From: Fontibacillus panacisegetis
GTDB lineage: Bacteria; Bacillota; Bacilli; Paenibacillales; Paenibacillaceae
Assembly: GCF_900102215.1 (NCBI RefSeq)
Contig: NZ_FNBG01000003.1
Location: forward strand, 1-64,000
Direction of reading: 5' to 3'
DNA: 64,000 nt
Every line of letters starts with the position of its first letter. The first letter of the stretch is position 1. The translations under genes and the position numbers were made by a program. Under the pieces are notes generated by a model. That model was given only the letters and a program-made list of their open reading frames with translations, was not told the DNA's origin and did not search any database. Shown piece by piece: positions 27,662-35,701 of the stretch.

Positions 27662-28401
27662 AGTCTGACACCTCCTGAAAATGCTTGCTCTTGAAGAGCG
27701 TAATATTGCCAAGTATTTTCAAATGCCCTGCGATTCTCTGGTCGATAATTCACACAGTAATCCAATGGATTAGAGGGAACTGCCGGAACGGATTCCAATT
27801 CTACGCTGGCAAGCGGGTATGTTGTTTCCGGATTCAGGGGGTGAGGAGTATTGGAAATAACCACGAGCACATCCATCTCCATGCGTAAAGTGATAAAATC
27901 CCCATCCGAAGCATGATCCTGCTCAAAATGCATCGTCCCATCCTCACCGCAATAAACCTTGGAAAAAAGATTAACGGTTGGACCGAGATCCCGCCGCTGC
28001 ATACCATTTCTGATCAACTCAACAATAAAATTCTCTTCTCCACTGCGATTCCAGGCATTTCTTTCTTCTTGATATGTGGTGAGACCGTATTTTTCATCAG
28101 TCAGCTTTCTTGTCGTATAGCCTCCGATCGGATCATGCCAGCCGAGGGTATCCTCTACAATGGAGGCAAGCACCCTTCCGTTATCACTCAGGAGTACGTT
28201 TCCCTTGGTCAAATGTGAGGTGTGTTGAGCTTTTAATGTATCCGGCATATTATATCGCTCTGACAAATCTTTTGCGTGAAACAGCATTAAGGAAACGTTG
28301 GAATGTTCCTGCAATGAGGTGAATCGAATGGCTTTACCTCGACCTACGACGCCAGACCATTTTGCACCGGGTTCTAATTTCAGCTTCCAGGCATTGTTCA
28401 T
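27658..28401 (-). CDS. Carboxyguanidine deiminase subunit (UAAP1/CgdA-like)
   Basis: A 247-residue DUF1989 protein, the first gene of the catabolic operon. It parallels the partner gene segment by segment: [55 protein letters not shown], and [16 protein letters not shown]. The stop overlaps the next start (ATGA), indicating translational coupling for a heteromer. About 30 nt separate its start from the terminator stem of riboswitch 2. Confidence 0.88.
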   Translation of the reverse strand: MNNAWKLKLEPGAKWSGVVGRGKAIRFTSLQEHSNVSLMLFHAKDLSERYNMPDTLKAQHTSHLTKGNVLLSDNGRVLASIVEDTLGWHDPIGGYTTRKLTDEKYGLTTYQEERNAWNRSGEENFIVELIRNGMQRRDLGPTVNLFSKVYCGEDGTMHFEQDHASDGDFITLRMEMDVLVVISNTPHPLNPETTYPLASVELESVPAVPSNPLDYCVNYRPENRRAFENTWQYYALQEQAFSGGVRL

Positions 28402-28433
28402 ATCATTATCCTCCTTCGTGTATAGAAAAATAG

Positions 28434-28565
28434 CAAAGCCCGGGAGATTTGATTCTCCCAGGCTTTTATCCTTCCGTGTTATACCTAAGGATGTTTTCTA
28501 TCTTTAGGTACATCCGTCTCTCGGACCAGCCTGTGTTAATACACAACGGAACCCTAGACGGTATT
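28434..28565 (-). ncRNA. Guanidine-I (ykkC) riboswitch 2
   Basis: Same landmarks as riboswitch 1: CTAGGGTTCCG (28546-28556), GGTCCGAGAGACGGATG, ACACGGAAGGATAAAAGCC, and the terminator stem AAAGCCTGGGAGA/TCTCCCGGGCTTT (about 28435-28466). It leads the CgdA-CgdB-carboxylase-hydrolase operon. Middle stems differ from copy 1 while conserved blocks are identical, so the copies are not a recent DNA duplication. Confidence 0.95.
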
Positions 28566-28602
28566 GGCGTTCTCTTTGAATCGAGAACTTATTTAGTTCA
28601 CC

Positions 28603-28619
28603 TGTCATATAACCTAACA
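28603..28619 (-). promoter_or_regulatory. GlnR/TnrA box downstream of promoter 2
   Basis: TGTCA-TATAACC-TAACA matches TGTNA-N7-TNACA exactly, immediately after the -10 box. Confidence 0.72.
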
Positions 28620-28628
28620 TTTAATTGG

Positions 28629-28658
28629 ATTATAAACGTGGTTAATATGTTCAGTCAA
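28629..28658 (-). promoter_or_regulatory. Promoter of the guanidine catabolic operon
   Basis: Minus-strand TTGACT (28653-28658), 18-bp spacer, TATAAT (28629-28634): the same elements and spacing as promoter 1. Confidence 0.72.
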
Positions 28659-28664
28659 TACTTA

Positions 28665-28681
28665 TGTTAGGTATTATAACA
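28665..28681 (-). promoter_or_regulatory. GlnR/TnrA box upstream of promoter 2
   Basis: TGTTA-GGTATTA-TAACA matches TGTNA-N7-TNACA exactly, upstream of the -35 box. Centre distance to the downstream box is 62 bp, as at promoter 1. Confidence 0.72.
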
Positions 28682-28784
28682 TATTTTTATTGAATTTAAC
28701 GCCTTTGATTTATTAACATAACATATTATGTTATATATTTCTCAAACAACTATTACTTCTTCCATTTGAAAGAGGTGTGAAATT

Positions 28785-28837
28785 TAAAAAAAGAGCACCT
28801 GGCAAAAGACCTAATTAGTCTATTGCACAGGTACTCT
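28785..28837 (-). terminator. Intrinsic terminator
   Basis: Long hairpin AGAGTACCTG..CAGGTGCTCT with inner pairing, followed by TTTTTTTAAATTT on the minus strand. It ends the small membrane protein gene. Confidence 0.82.
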
Positions 28838-28859
28838 ATAATGTGTACTCATAAAATCA

Positions 28860-29072
28860 TTAAAAAGAAAAAATACTCATAAGCAGCACAACGAGCATAA
28901 GAATGGAAACTCCGTATATGAGCGTTAATTTAACCAAGTTCTTTTTGGTCCGTTTGTCGTAATCAGGGTTCCCTGATTTGTTCTCCGGTGAATTACCAAT
29001 AATCAGCGTTGCAATCGCAGCAATGACAACTAGCAAAATTATTGCAATATAAAGCCACACTAATTTATTCAC
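28860..29072 (-). CDS. Small two-helix membrane protein (hypothetical)
   Basis: A 70-residue protein with two hydrophobic helices (about 4-26 and 48-68) joined by a charged loop (NSPENKSGNPDYDKRTKKN). Monocistronic, with its own terminator. Typical of small bacillar membrane proteins; no family recognised. Confidence 0.68.
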   Translation of the reverse strand: MNKLVWLYIAIILLVVIAAIATLIIGNSPENKSGNPDYDKRTKKNLVKLTLIYGVSILMLVVLLMSIFSF

Positions 29073-29284
29073 TCCTAGACAAAGTAATCATCATACTTGA
29101 AACCGTTTTCTCTTATTGTAATGGAATGTCGTTAATACGTCACTTCCTTTTTATTTAATGAGTCCCAGGAAGGTTTACTTTGATATTTTATGGTAAAACA
29201 TTCCTTTTATATTAAAAATATAGTAGAATCATTGTTATGGATAAAATAGATAGACACCGCCATTGCGTCGGAGAGGGGAATATC

Positions 29285-29890
29285 ATGCCGGAACGGTTGG
29301 ATTGGCTGCTCGATGCTGATTTTCATAATCTTGCCGAAAGCGTTCAGGAAGAAGTATATTATGCGTTCTATGACCTTGTGTATGGGGCCATTTGTTATGT
29401 AGTTAAAGACCATCAGACAACCGAGGACATTATTCAAGAGGCTTTTCTGAAGGTTGTCGAGAAGAAGCCCCGGTTTGAGCATGAGAGTGCCATGCGAGCT
29501 TGGTTGAAAACGGTTGCGCGAAACACAATGATTAATTTTTTGCGAAAAAATAAAAAATACAGTAACCAACTCAATACAGACAGTGTTTATATGAATATAG
29601 ATCCCACTCAATATGGAAGCACATCTGTAGAGCAAATAGTTGAGATCAAGCTTATGGAAGAAGCGATAATGAACCATTTATATACCCTGAAGCCTGAATA
29701 CAAAACAATGGTAGAATATCGCTGGAAGCTAGGGATGAGCTACAAGGAAATTGCCGAGGAGCTAGACCTTTGTGAGAACATTGTCAGACAAAGGCTGTTC
29801 CGAACCAGAGAAGGGATCAAAAAAATGCTGTTCAAAGAATGGGGTGGCGATTATCTCAATAAACCGGCCCAATCCCGGATATCCAGATGA
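29285..29890 (+). CDS. ECF-type sigma-70 family sigma factor
   Basis: A 201-residue alternative sigma factor. Region 2 is FYDLVYGAICYVVKDHQTTEDIIQEAFLKVVEKK with FEHESAMRAWLKTVARNTMINFLRKNKK; region 4 is LKPEYKTMVEYRWKLGMSYKEIAEELDLCENIVRQRLFRTREGIKK. Start at 29285, where AGAGGGGA precedes ATG; an ATG at 29237 has no ribosome site. A small unrecognised ORF overlaps its 3' end where an anti-sigma gene usually lies. Its regulon is unknown. Confidence 0.88.
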   Translation: MPERLDWLLDADFHNLAESVQEEVYYAFYDLVYGAICYVVKDHQTTEDIIQEAFLKVVEKKPRFEHESAMRAWLKTVARNTMINFLRKNKKYSNQLNTDSVYMNIDPTQYGSTSVEQIVEIKLMEEAIMNHLYTLKPEYKTMVEYRWKLGMSYKEIAEELDLCENIVRQRLFRTREGIKKMLFKEWGGDYLNKPAQSRISR

Positions 29891-30095
29891 GTATGAAAGC
29901 TTGTTTCAGCTTGCCTTCTTGAGGGCGGTGAACACCATGCCATCCATTACTGCTGCACCTGATCGGAACCGCTCCTGGAATAAAATGAAGGTAAAGCTGT
30001 TACAGGAAAAGGATCATATTAATGTTGTGAGCCCGTCGAGTTCTACTGCTGCCGACGAACCTGATCATGACGATTCAATCATGTTTTATTTGTAG
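29844..30095 (+). CDS. Small ORF overlapping the sigma factor (candidate partner)
   Basis: In another frame from GTG 29844 runs an 83-residue hydrophilic protein; the alternatives are GTG/ATG at 29931-29937, which have GAGGG upstream and give 52-54 residues. The segment NPGYPDEYESLFQLAFLRAV looks protein-like and argues for the longer form. There is no membrane helix, so it is not a classical membrane anti-sigma; a soluble antagonist or co-factor is possible. The start is uncertain. Confidence 0.45.
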   Translation: MAIISINRPNPGYPDEYESLFQLAFLRAVNTMPSITAAPDRNRSWNKMKVKLLQEKDHINVVSPSSSTAADEPDHDDSIMFYL

Positions 30096-30121
30096 ATTAG
30101 ATTAGTAAATTGAATCCATAC

Positions 30122-30158
30122 AAAAAGGCGGGCACTCCATTATCGGAATGTCCGTCTT
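30122..30158. terminator. Bidirectional terminator
   Basis: AAGGCGGGCACTCC pairs with GGAATGTCCGTCTT around ATTATC, with A/T runs on the left side. It lies between the sigma-linked ORF and the CBS transporter gene. Confidence 0.75.
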
Positions 30159-30175
30159 CATCGTTGTTTTCTATG

Positions 30176-31495
30176 TTAAGCGCCGGCTTCTTCAATAGGA
30201 AGAAATTGCTGCTTTAGCAGCTTTACGCGGGAAATTCTCTTGTTGTCGATTTCTTCCACCATGTATAAATAATCTTCATGCTCTACGGTATCACCTATTC
30301 GGGGTGGTAGTATTTCAATTCTGGAATAAAGCCATCCCCCGATGGTGTCATAATCCTCAGAGTCCAGCTCAAATCCAAACCGATCGTTAACTGATTCTAT
30401 GAGCATAAGTCCATCGATAGAATACGTATCTTCATCGACTTGCTCAATACCTGGACGCTCTTCATCAAATTCATCCTGTATTTCCCCTACGATCTCTTCC
30501 ACGATGTCTTCCAGTGTAACCAGACCAGATGTTCCTCCATATTCATCAATCAGAATTGCAATTTGCGTCTTGCTTCGCTGCATGCGTTTCATCAAATCGC
30601 TAATTTGAATGGATTCTGGTACAGCCATAATCGGTCGTAGAATTTTACGATAATCCTGCGTATTGGAACGAATCAGATCTTTAATATGAATAAATCCAAT
30701 AATATGGTCCTTGTCGTTGTTGCATACCGGGTAACGTGTTCGTGTACCATCCAGTGCAACTTCAAGGTTCTCATCCAGAGAGTTTTGTGTATAGAGGCAG
30801 ATCATTTCAGTACGAGGTATCATGATCTCTCTCGCGGTCGTATCCGCAAATTCAAAAATATTATCCATAAGCGACATCTCAGTACTATCAATCAGACCGC
30901 TCTCACTGCTCTCCTTCATCATGACTCTGATCTCTTCTTCAGTAAGAAGGGAATCATTTCCTGACCTTGGTGCAATGCCAAACAACCGCAGCAATGCTGT
31001 TGATAAACCGTTTAATACCCACACAATCGGGTACATTAATTTGTAGAATACTCTCATCGGTCTAGCGGTTAGTAACGTTACAGTTTCCGCCTTGTTAACG
31101 GCAATGGTCTTCGGTGCCAGTTCACCGAGAACAATATGAAGTACAGCAATGATAATAAAAGCAACCGTTATAGAAACAACATGAACAGCTGCCTCTTTAA
31201 ACCCTGCGAGTTCAAATAGCGGATTCAACATGGCAGCGATAACTGGCTCACCTAGAAATCCTAGTCCTAGTGAACATAATGTAATACCAAGCTGGCATGC
31301 GGATAAATAACCGTCCAAATGATTTAGTATGCTTTTAGTTATAATGGCACTCTTTCGCCCTTCTTCGACTAACGTATCAATCCGGCCATTTCTGATTTTT
31401 ACAATAGAAAATTCAGCCGATACGAAAAATCCGTTAAGCAGAACCAACAGTAACATTAGTCCTAAATAAAAAAGACTCGGTAAAGGGTCACTCAA
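30176..31495 (-). CDS. CNNM/CorC-type transporter with CBS pair (hemolysin-like family)
   Basis: Membrane protein with three N-terminal helices (DUF21/CNNM domain, with LLNGFFVSAEFSIVKIR and LSACQLGITLCSLGLGFLGEP), a CBS pair (REIMIPRTEMICLYTQ to VPESIQISDLMKRMQ, then DEYGGTSGLVTLEDIVEEIVGEIQDEFDEE) and a C-terminal CorC_HlyC domain. Likely Mg2+/divalent cation efflux. The frame extends to a GTG at 31537, but that codon lies inside the AGGAGG sequence, so I place the start at TTG 31495; this is uncertain. Confidence 0.85.
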   Translation of the reverse strand: MSDPLPSLFYLGLMLLLVLLNGFFVSAEFSIVKIRNGRIDTLVEEGRKSAIITKSILNHLDGYLSACQLGITLCSLGLGFLGEPVIAAMLNPLFELAGFKEAAVHVVSITVAFIIIAVLHIVLGELAPKTIAVNKAETVTLLTARPMRVFYKLMYPIVWVLNGLSTALLRLFGIAPRSGNDSLLTEEEIRVMMKESSESGLIDSTEMSLMDNIFEFADTTAREIMIPRTEMICLYTQNSLDENLEVALDGTRTRYPVCNNDKDHIIGFIHIKDLIRSNTQDYRKILRPIMAVPESIQISDLMKRMQRSKTQIAILIDEYGGTSGLVTLEDIVEEIVGEIQDEFDEERPGIEQVDEDTYSIDGLMLIESVNDRFGFELDSEDYDTIGGWLYSRIEILPPRIGDTVEHEDYLYMVEEIDNKRISRVKLLKQQFLPIEEAGA

Positions 31496-31561
31496 TAGTT
31501 TTCCTATTCCCGCTCCGTTCGCAGAGAATAGGTGCACCTCCTTCGCGGTTTAAAATGATAA

Positions 31562-31590
31562 ATATTAATAAATCGATTGTATATCGTCAA
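31562..31590 (-). promoter_or_regulatory. Promoter of the CBS transporter gene
   Basis: Minus-strand TTGACG (31585-31590), 17-bp spacer, TAATAT (31562-31567). No metal riboswitch is recognisable upstream. Confidence 0.5.
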
Positions 31591-31730
31591 CTTCCCAATG
31601 GGTCCATCTCCCTTGCTTGGCTGTAAATTGATGCCGAAATATGATTTAGTTTAATTATATTATTATACACTACACAGTCAAACCTTTGTGTATGACAGTA
31701 TTACAAGCTATATCCATACAATTTCTTTAA

Positions 31731-31780
31731 CAAAATATAGAACGGAGTTTCCCTATGTGCAGGAAAACCCCGTTCTATAT
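31731..31780 (-). terminator. Intrinsic terminator of the cwlJ-gerQ operon
   Basis: TATAGAACGGGGTTTTCC pairs with GGAAACTCCGTTCTATA on the minus strand, followed by a T-rich stretch. Confidence 0.8.
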
Positions 31781-31795
31781 TAGATTATGAAGGTA

Positions 31796-32245
31796 TTATG
31801 CTCTTCTAGTTGGCGGGTTGCCTATTGTGCCTGGATATTGATATACAAGCGGTTGATCAAATGTTGCGTAATCCAAATTTACCATCAGGAGAATGGTGCG
31901 CATACCTGTATTTGGATCACTAATAATAATGTGATCGCGTCCTGCTGCCTCAAGTACTCCTTTGAATATTTTGGCATTCCATTCGGAGTTGTTCTCGTAT
32001 GTCATGTAAAACGTACCGACTTTGCCAAGATTTAAACGTAAAATGTTCTCAATATAAGATTGCTCAAACGTAGGGATTTGTGTAGGAACCACAGTTCCAG
32101 TAGTTGTCATTGGGCTGCCGCTTGGAACCTGAGGCGGTGTTTGCTGCTGTGGCATTTGCTGTTGCTGGTAACCAACAGTACCCCAAGACCCTGGATTGCT
32201 GTTGCCGATTTTATATGTTACTGGACGATAAGGCTGATTAAACAT
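31796..32245 (-). CDS. gerQ: Spore coat protein GerQ
   Basis: A 149-residue protein beginning MFNQPYRPVTYKIG, set by AAGGAGGAA upstream. The N-terminal third is Gln/Pro/Thr-rich (transglutaminase-substrate-like) and the C-terminal domain (SYIENILRLNLGKVGTFYMTYENNSEW..FKGVLEAAGRDHIIISDP) is the conserved GerQ core. GerQ sits in the coat, is cross-linked by Tgl, and is needed for CwlJ localisation. The cwlJ gene is directly upstream, 20 bp away, on the same strand. Confidence 0.93.
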   Translation of the reverse strand: MFNQPYRPVTYKIGNSNPGSWGTVGYQQQQMPQQQTPPQVPSGSPMTTTGTVVPTQIPTFEQSYIENILRLNLGKVGTFYMTYENNSEWNAKIFKGVLEAAGRDHIIISDPNTGMRTILLMVNLDYATFDQPLVYQYPGTIGNPPTRRA

Positions 32246-32265
32246 ATGAAATTCCTCCTTAGATA

Positions 32266-32688
32266 TTAATACACACTTGGACAATCTTCTCCGCTTGGGG
32301 CAAAGAAACAGTGAGCTCTGAAACGACCGGTATTTTGCTGGTTGTACCATGTATCAGGGCAATCTCCTGCCGGTCTGAAAAACCAGAGAGCATTCGATGC
32401 TGGCCATGTTCTCTCTCCATTAATAACTCGCTGCGCGAGTCGGATATCCCGATCACGTGCTCTTTGATAAAAATATCCCTTTTGAGTTGCTTCAAAGCCA
32501 CCTGGAGATTGAAATACCATATCATTCATATTCCTTATGTTCTTGAAATCAAGGCAATTGCCGAGAATTCTGTTCACACCTACGTTGCCAACCATCATCA
32601 TTCCCTGCTCACCTTCGCCTTCAGCTTCTGCGCGCATCAATCGAGCAAGCAAACTTACGTCTGATGAGTTCGTTTTAATTACTGCCAC
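32266..32688 (-). CDS. cwlJ: Cortex-lytic cell wall hydrolase CwlJ
   Basis: A 140-residue SleB/CwlJ (Hydrolase_2) enzyme that degrades cortex peptidoglycan at germination. Signature LLARLMRAEAEGEGEQGMMMVGNVGVNR carries the catalytic Glu; ASNALWFFRPAGDCP and the GRFRAHCFFAP end are diagnostic. Start is GTG 32688 with a purine-rich site about 9 bases upstream; the frame opens further but without a site. Operon with gerQ, presumably expressed in the mother cell. Confidence 0.93.
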   Translation of the reverse strand: MAVIKTNSSDVSLLARLMRAEAEGEGEQGMMMVGNVGVNRILGNCLDFKNIRNMNDMVFQSPGGFEATQKGYFYQRARDRDIRLAQRVINGERTWPASNALWFFRPAGDCPDTWYNQQNTGRFRAHCFFAPSGEDCPSVY

Positions 32689-32982
32689 GTCACGTCTTCC
32701 CCCTTTCCTTCTTGCTGAACGGTACATCATATGTGCAAGTGCCTATCTTGGTGCAAATGAGACAGAAACCTATTGAAATTTATCTGATTTATGATAAGAA
32801 TCAAAAATAACAAGCGATGTAAACGATTGCAATTTTGAACTTTTGGTGACTTTTTTCTATGGACGCGCTTACATGAATAGCATATACTGAGAGTAAATAA
32901 AATTTTTCCAATTATTATTTCTTTTTAGATTCACATCTTTCATCAGGTTCTCGATTCATAAAGCCTTTTAGGAGGTTCTCAC

Positions 32983-34308
32983 ATGAAAATCGCGATTATT
33001 GGCGGTGGCCTTGCCGGGTTAACTGCCGCTGCTTATTTGTCAGACAGCCCTGATACTGAAGGAATAGTGTTCGAACGCAGCCCACAGCTTGGTGGTCGGG
33101 CATTTACGTATGAAAAATCCGGATTTACGTTGAACTATGGAGCTCATGCCGTATACGGGATTGATCGCCATACCCTTCAATTTATGGAGCAGGAATTGGG
33201 ACTTAAGTTCCAGAGCAAGCAAGTGGATAAACGCAAGGTTATGTATGCCAAGCATGGATCTCTAACCCCTGCCCCACTCGATTTTGTGAATATTATGAAA
33301 ACCGACGTGCTTACTGCGATGGAAAAAGTTAGGTTTGTGGCGGAAATTGCTGCAGTGATCGCAAATATTCATCAATTGAAGCATTATCCAACCTTGGGAG
33401 ATTATCTGAACCGTTCGCACGCCTCATCTGATGTTAAAGAGCTTTGGGAGCATCTTGTGAGCTCGAATTTTTTTATTACACCTGAGGATGCAAGAAAAGT
33501 TACTGGAGAGGCCATTGCGGAGTATTACCACAACCTTTTCCTTTCTCAGAAGCCTGTCAATTATATTCTTGGCAGTTGGGCAACGATTACGAATCAGCTG
33601 GTTGAGAAAATTGATTGTAATGAGCATTGGAATATTGCGGTAAAGGAACCGGTAGAGTCCATTACGAAAGTGAACGGGAAATTTATTCTTAATACTAAGA
33701 CACGCGAAGCTCTCGAATTTGATGAAGTTATCTTTGCTATGCCTGTGCAGCAGGTAGCAAAATTACTGGAGTCAACGCCTTGGAGCAGCAACATGGAACC
33801 TTATAAGAACAATACTTCTACCGAAGTTCTCGTCTATGATATCGGTTTTTCCAAAGTAGTAGCCCGCCCATTCCATTACATTAGTGATATGGACAACAAG
33901 CTGTTTATCAGCGATGTATCGGCCACGGATCATACGGTTGTACCAGAAGGTGGCCAGCTACTGCAAGGGATTGCTTATCTTAATGATGATTTTGCCGATG
34001 AAGAATTAAGAAAGCAGTATCTGGACAACAAGACACAGCAAATGGAAGTGCTTTTTGATACTTATTATCCCGACTGGCGTGAACATACAGCGGTTAAGCG
34101 AGTATCCAAGAAAGCGATGGTATCCAGCGTAAAAAATATTCATTCCAACAAATTGTTGCCTAATCGCGTTCAAGATGTACCATTCCTCTTCTGCGGAGAC
34201 GGATGCACAGGAAAAGGCGAGCTCGCTGAACGCGCATTTTCCAGCGGTCGTGCCGTCGCGCAAATGCTGCTCAAAGAGAAAGCAAGAACTAAAGCACTTA
34301 TTCATTAA
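32983..34308 (+). CDS. FAD-dependent amine oxidase/phytoene desaturase-like oxidoreductase
   Basis: A 441-residue flavoprotein. The dinucleotide loop IAIIGGGLAGLTAAAYL and the following FERSPQLGGRAFTYEKSGFTLNYGAHAVYG belong to the NAD(P)-binding-8/amino-oxidase superfamily; the C-terminal FLFCGDGCTGKGELAERAFSSGRAVAQ is the second FAD-contacting region. AGGAGG precedes ATG. No carotenoid gene is nearby, so desaturase activity is not implied; substrate unknown. Monocistronic and divergent from cwlJ. Confidence 0.85.
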   Translation: MKIAIIGGGLAGLTAAAYLSDSPDTEGIVFERSPQLGGRAFTYEKSGFTLNYGAHAVYGIDRHTLQFMEQELGLKFQSKQVDKRKVMYAKHGSLTPAPLDFVNIMKTDVLTAMEKVRFVAEIAAVIANIHQLKHYPTLGDYLNRSHASSDVKELWEHLVSSNFFITPEDARKVTGEAIAEYYHNLFLSQKPVNYILGSWATITNQLVEKIDCNEHWNIAVKEPVESITKVNGKFILNTKTREALEFDEVIFAMPVQQVAKLLESTPWSSNMEPYKNNTSTEVLVYDIGFSKVVARPFHYISDMDNKLFISDVSATDHTVVPEGGQLLQGIAYLNDDFADEELRKQYLDNKTQQMEVLFDTYYPDWREHTAVKRVSKKAMVSSVKNIHSNKLLPNRVQDVPFLFCGDGCTGKGELAERAFSSGRAVAQMLLKEKARTKALIH

Positions 34309-34352
34309 TTGCTGTTTGATTTGAGCAAAGGTGAATTTTCAAGACAAACAAA

Positions 34353-34753
34353 GAGGCTGTCCCAAAAGTTATCTAAGATAACTTTGAGGGACACTTCTTG
34401 TTTAGCAGTGTAAAGGCAAGATATCAGGAAAAGGATGCAAAAATACAGTTTGTTTAAAGTAGCCATGAAAGAATGAACAAAAGCCTGCAAAAATGCAGGA
34501 ATATGTTTCAGAATAGACTAGTTTGAAGAGAATCCTTAGAGAAAGCCTGCACATTTGCAACAATTTAGGGCATTTAGAGACTTTACATAAACAAAGCCTG
34601 TATATTTGCAGGAATTTCAGGAATTCCGCATCATGACACGATTACACATGAGATACGGTCATAGAATTTGTGGCAGGATCAAGCGGTGCAGGGATCAGCT
34701 TCCTTGCACCGCTATTTCTAGTTTTGACACTATCTCTACTTTCGGGACAGCTC
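34353..34753. repeat. Dispersed non-coding element, copy B (MITE-like)
   Basis: Left end AGGCTGTCCCAAAAG followed by TTATCTAAGATAACTTTGAG; right end CTAGTTTTGACACTATCTC then ACTTTCGGGACAGCTC. The two ends form an imperfect terminal inverted repeat (AAAGAG(G)CTGTCCC with GGGACAGCTCTTT). Both ends recur, inverted, at 5347-5850. Internal hairpins of the form CCTGCA-N4-TGCAGG occur near 34483, 34547 and 34597, and a longer stem GCGGTGCA/TGCACCGC at about 34684-34713. No ORF. Confidence 0.62.
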
Positions 34754-34788
34754 TTTGTGATATGAGAGATTTTGTCTAACAGGCTCAT

Positions 34789-35196
34789 CTAATATTGACG
34801 ATGTTGCTGCAAACCGGCATGATATATTTTACTTAAACGTTCAAAACCAAAATATCGAGTCCCTTGAAACTTTAAATTGCCCTCATCACCTTCAGAACAT
34901 TGGCCATATTCAGGACCCGTTAACAGAAACTCCAAGCGCTCTCCGCTCTCCACTTCAAACGTCACGTAATAGCGAGTGTCCGAGCGATTTACAGTCAACT
35001 CAGCATCATGCCTATGGGAGACATCGGTTCGTTTACTAACGATGGTCGAATGAACGATTAGGACAGGTTGCCTACTGTTAACATAGTAACGTCTTAAGCT
35101 GCTTCCAACAGACGCAATGATAATGCCTAAAATAATGACAAAGAAGATCGGAAAAGCAGTATTCATCACTCCAAGCATTTCCATCCATGATTGCAT
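34789..35196 (-). CDS. DUF2500 family membrane-anchored protein
   Basis: A 135-residue protein with one N-terminal membrane helix (FPIFFVIILGIIIASVGSSL) and a C-terminal beta-rich domain (VLIVHSTIVSKRTDVSHR.., YYVTFEVESGERLEFLL) matching DUF2500. The start is the ATG at 35196: AAGGAGGGG lies 6-9 bases before it, whereas the upstream in-frame GTG (35214) precedes that site. Function unknown. Confidence 0.82.
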   Translation of the reverse strand: MQSWMEMLGVMNTAFPIFFVIILGIIIASVGSSLRRYYVNSRQPVLIVHSTIVSKRTDVSHRHDAELTVNRSDTRYYVTFEVESGERLEFLLTGPEYGQCSEGDEGNLKFQGTRYFGFERLSKIYHAGLQQHRQY

Positions 35197-35290
35197 CCTT
35201 CTCCCCTCCTTCACTAATTTATATGCCGTCCAATCGGAAACTTGTTATTCATTAGAAGTGTAAAATATGCCACCTTGTCCTTCTATGTGA

Positions 35291-35336
35291 AAAAAATAAA
35301 TAACCTCCGGCTCCTGGACAAGAACCGAAGGTTATC
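35291..35336 (-). terminator. Intrinsic terminator
   Basis: ATAACCTTCGG/CCGGAGGTTAT stem with a T-rich tail, after the Cys-rich small protein gene. Confidence 0.8.
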
Positions 35337-35365
35337 TAGAATGGTCTGATGATGTTGTTGATGTA

Positions 35366-35551
35366 CTAAGCATAGTAAGTGAGAAGGAGTTGACGAGTTT
35401 CTTCTGCTCCATCCATTTCATTGTCCAGAAGGTTCTTATCAGCCCAACATGCTTGGCAAGCTTCTTCTGTTGTACATAAATGAGCGTCTTCACATGTGTA
35501 GCAGAATTGAAGGTAATTGCGGGTTACTGTTTCTTGGTTTGCTGTTTTCAT
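35366..35551 (-). CDS. Cys-rich small protein (hypothetical, FNR-type promoter)
   Basis: A 61-residue soluble protein with five cysteines, four of them in two pairs (CYTC at 17-20, CQAC at 32-35, with Cys26 between), suggesting zinc or iron-sulfur binding. Acidic C-terminus. TAGGAG precedes the ATG. An FNR-like palindrome about 42 bp upstream of the probable transcription start suggests anaerobic activation. Family not recognised. Confidence 0.7.
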   Translation of the reverse strand: MKTANQETVTRNYLQFCYTCEDAHLCTTEEACQACWADKNLLDNEMDGAEETRQLLLTYYA

Positions 35552-35629
35552 ATTGAATCACTCCTAAGTTTTTTTGGAGCTTCTCAGCTCCTTTATTTTT
35601 GTTTGGTTTGTGATCTTTCTTACAAGTTA

Positions 35630-35673
35630 AATATATCACATAGTATCAAAATGTAAATGTGATAAATTTCACA
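35630..35673 (-). promoter_or_regulatory. FNR-like site with class-II spacing
   Basis: TGTGA-TAAATT-TCACA (35658-35673) fits the Bacillus FNR/CRP consensus exactly. A TATATT -10 box (35630-35635) puts the start near 35623, so the site is centred near -42, the usual activating position for Bacillus Fnr. Confidence 0.55.
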
Positions 35674-35701
35674 AATTGATGAACATCACAATTTTAATTA
35701 T

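Noticed and set aside
29090-29284. Self-type ECF promoter (TGAAAC) upstream of the sigma gene
   Set aside because: TGAAAC is present near 29098, but no CGT-type -10 lies at the right distance.
31538-31730. Mg2+ or Mn2+ riboswitch upstream of the CBS transporter
   Set aside because: Neither M-box nor yybP-ykoY conserved blocks are present; only an ordinary promoter was found.
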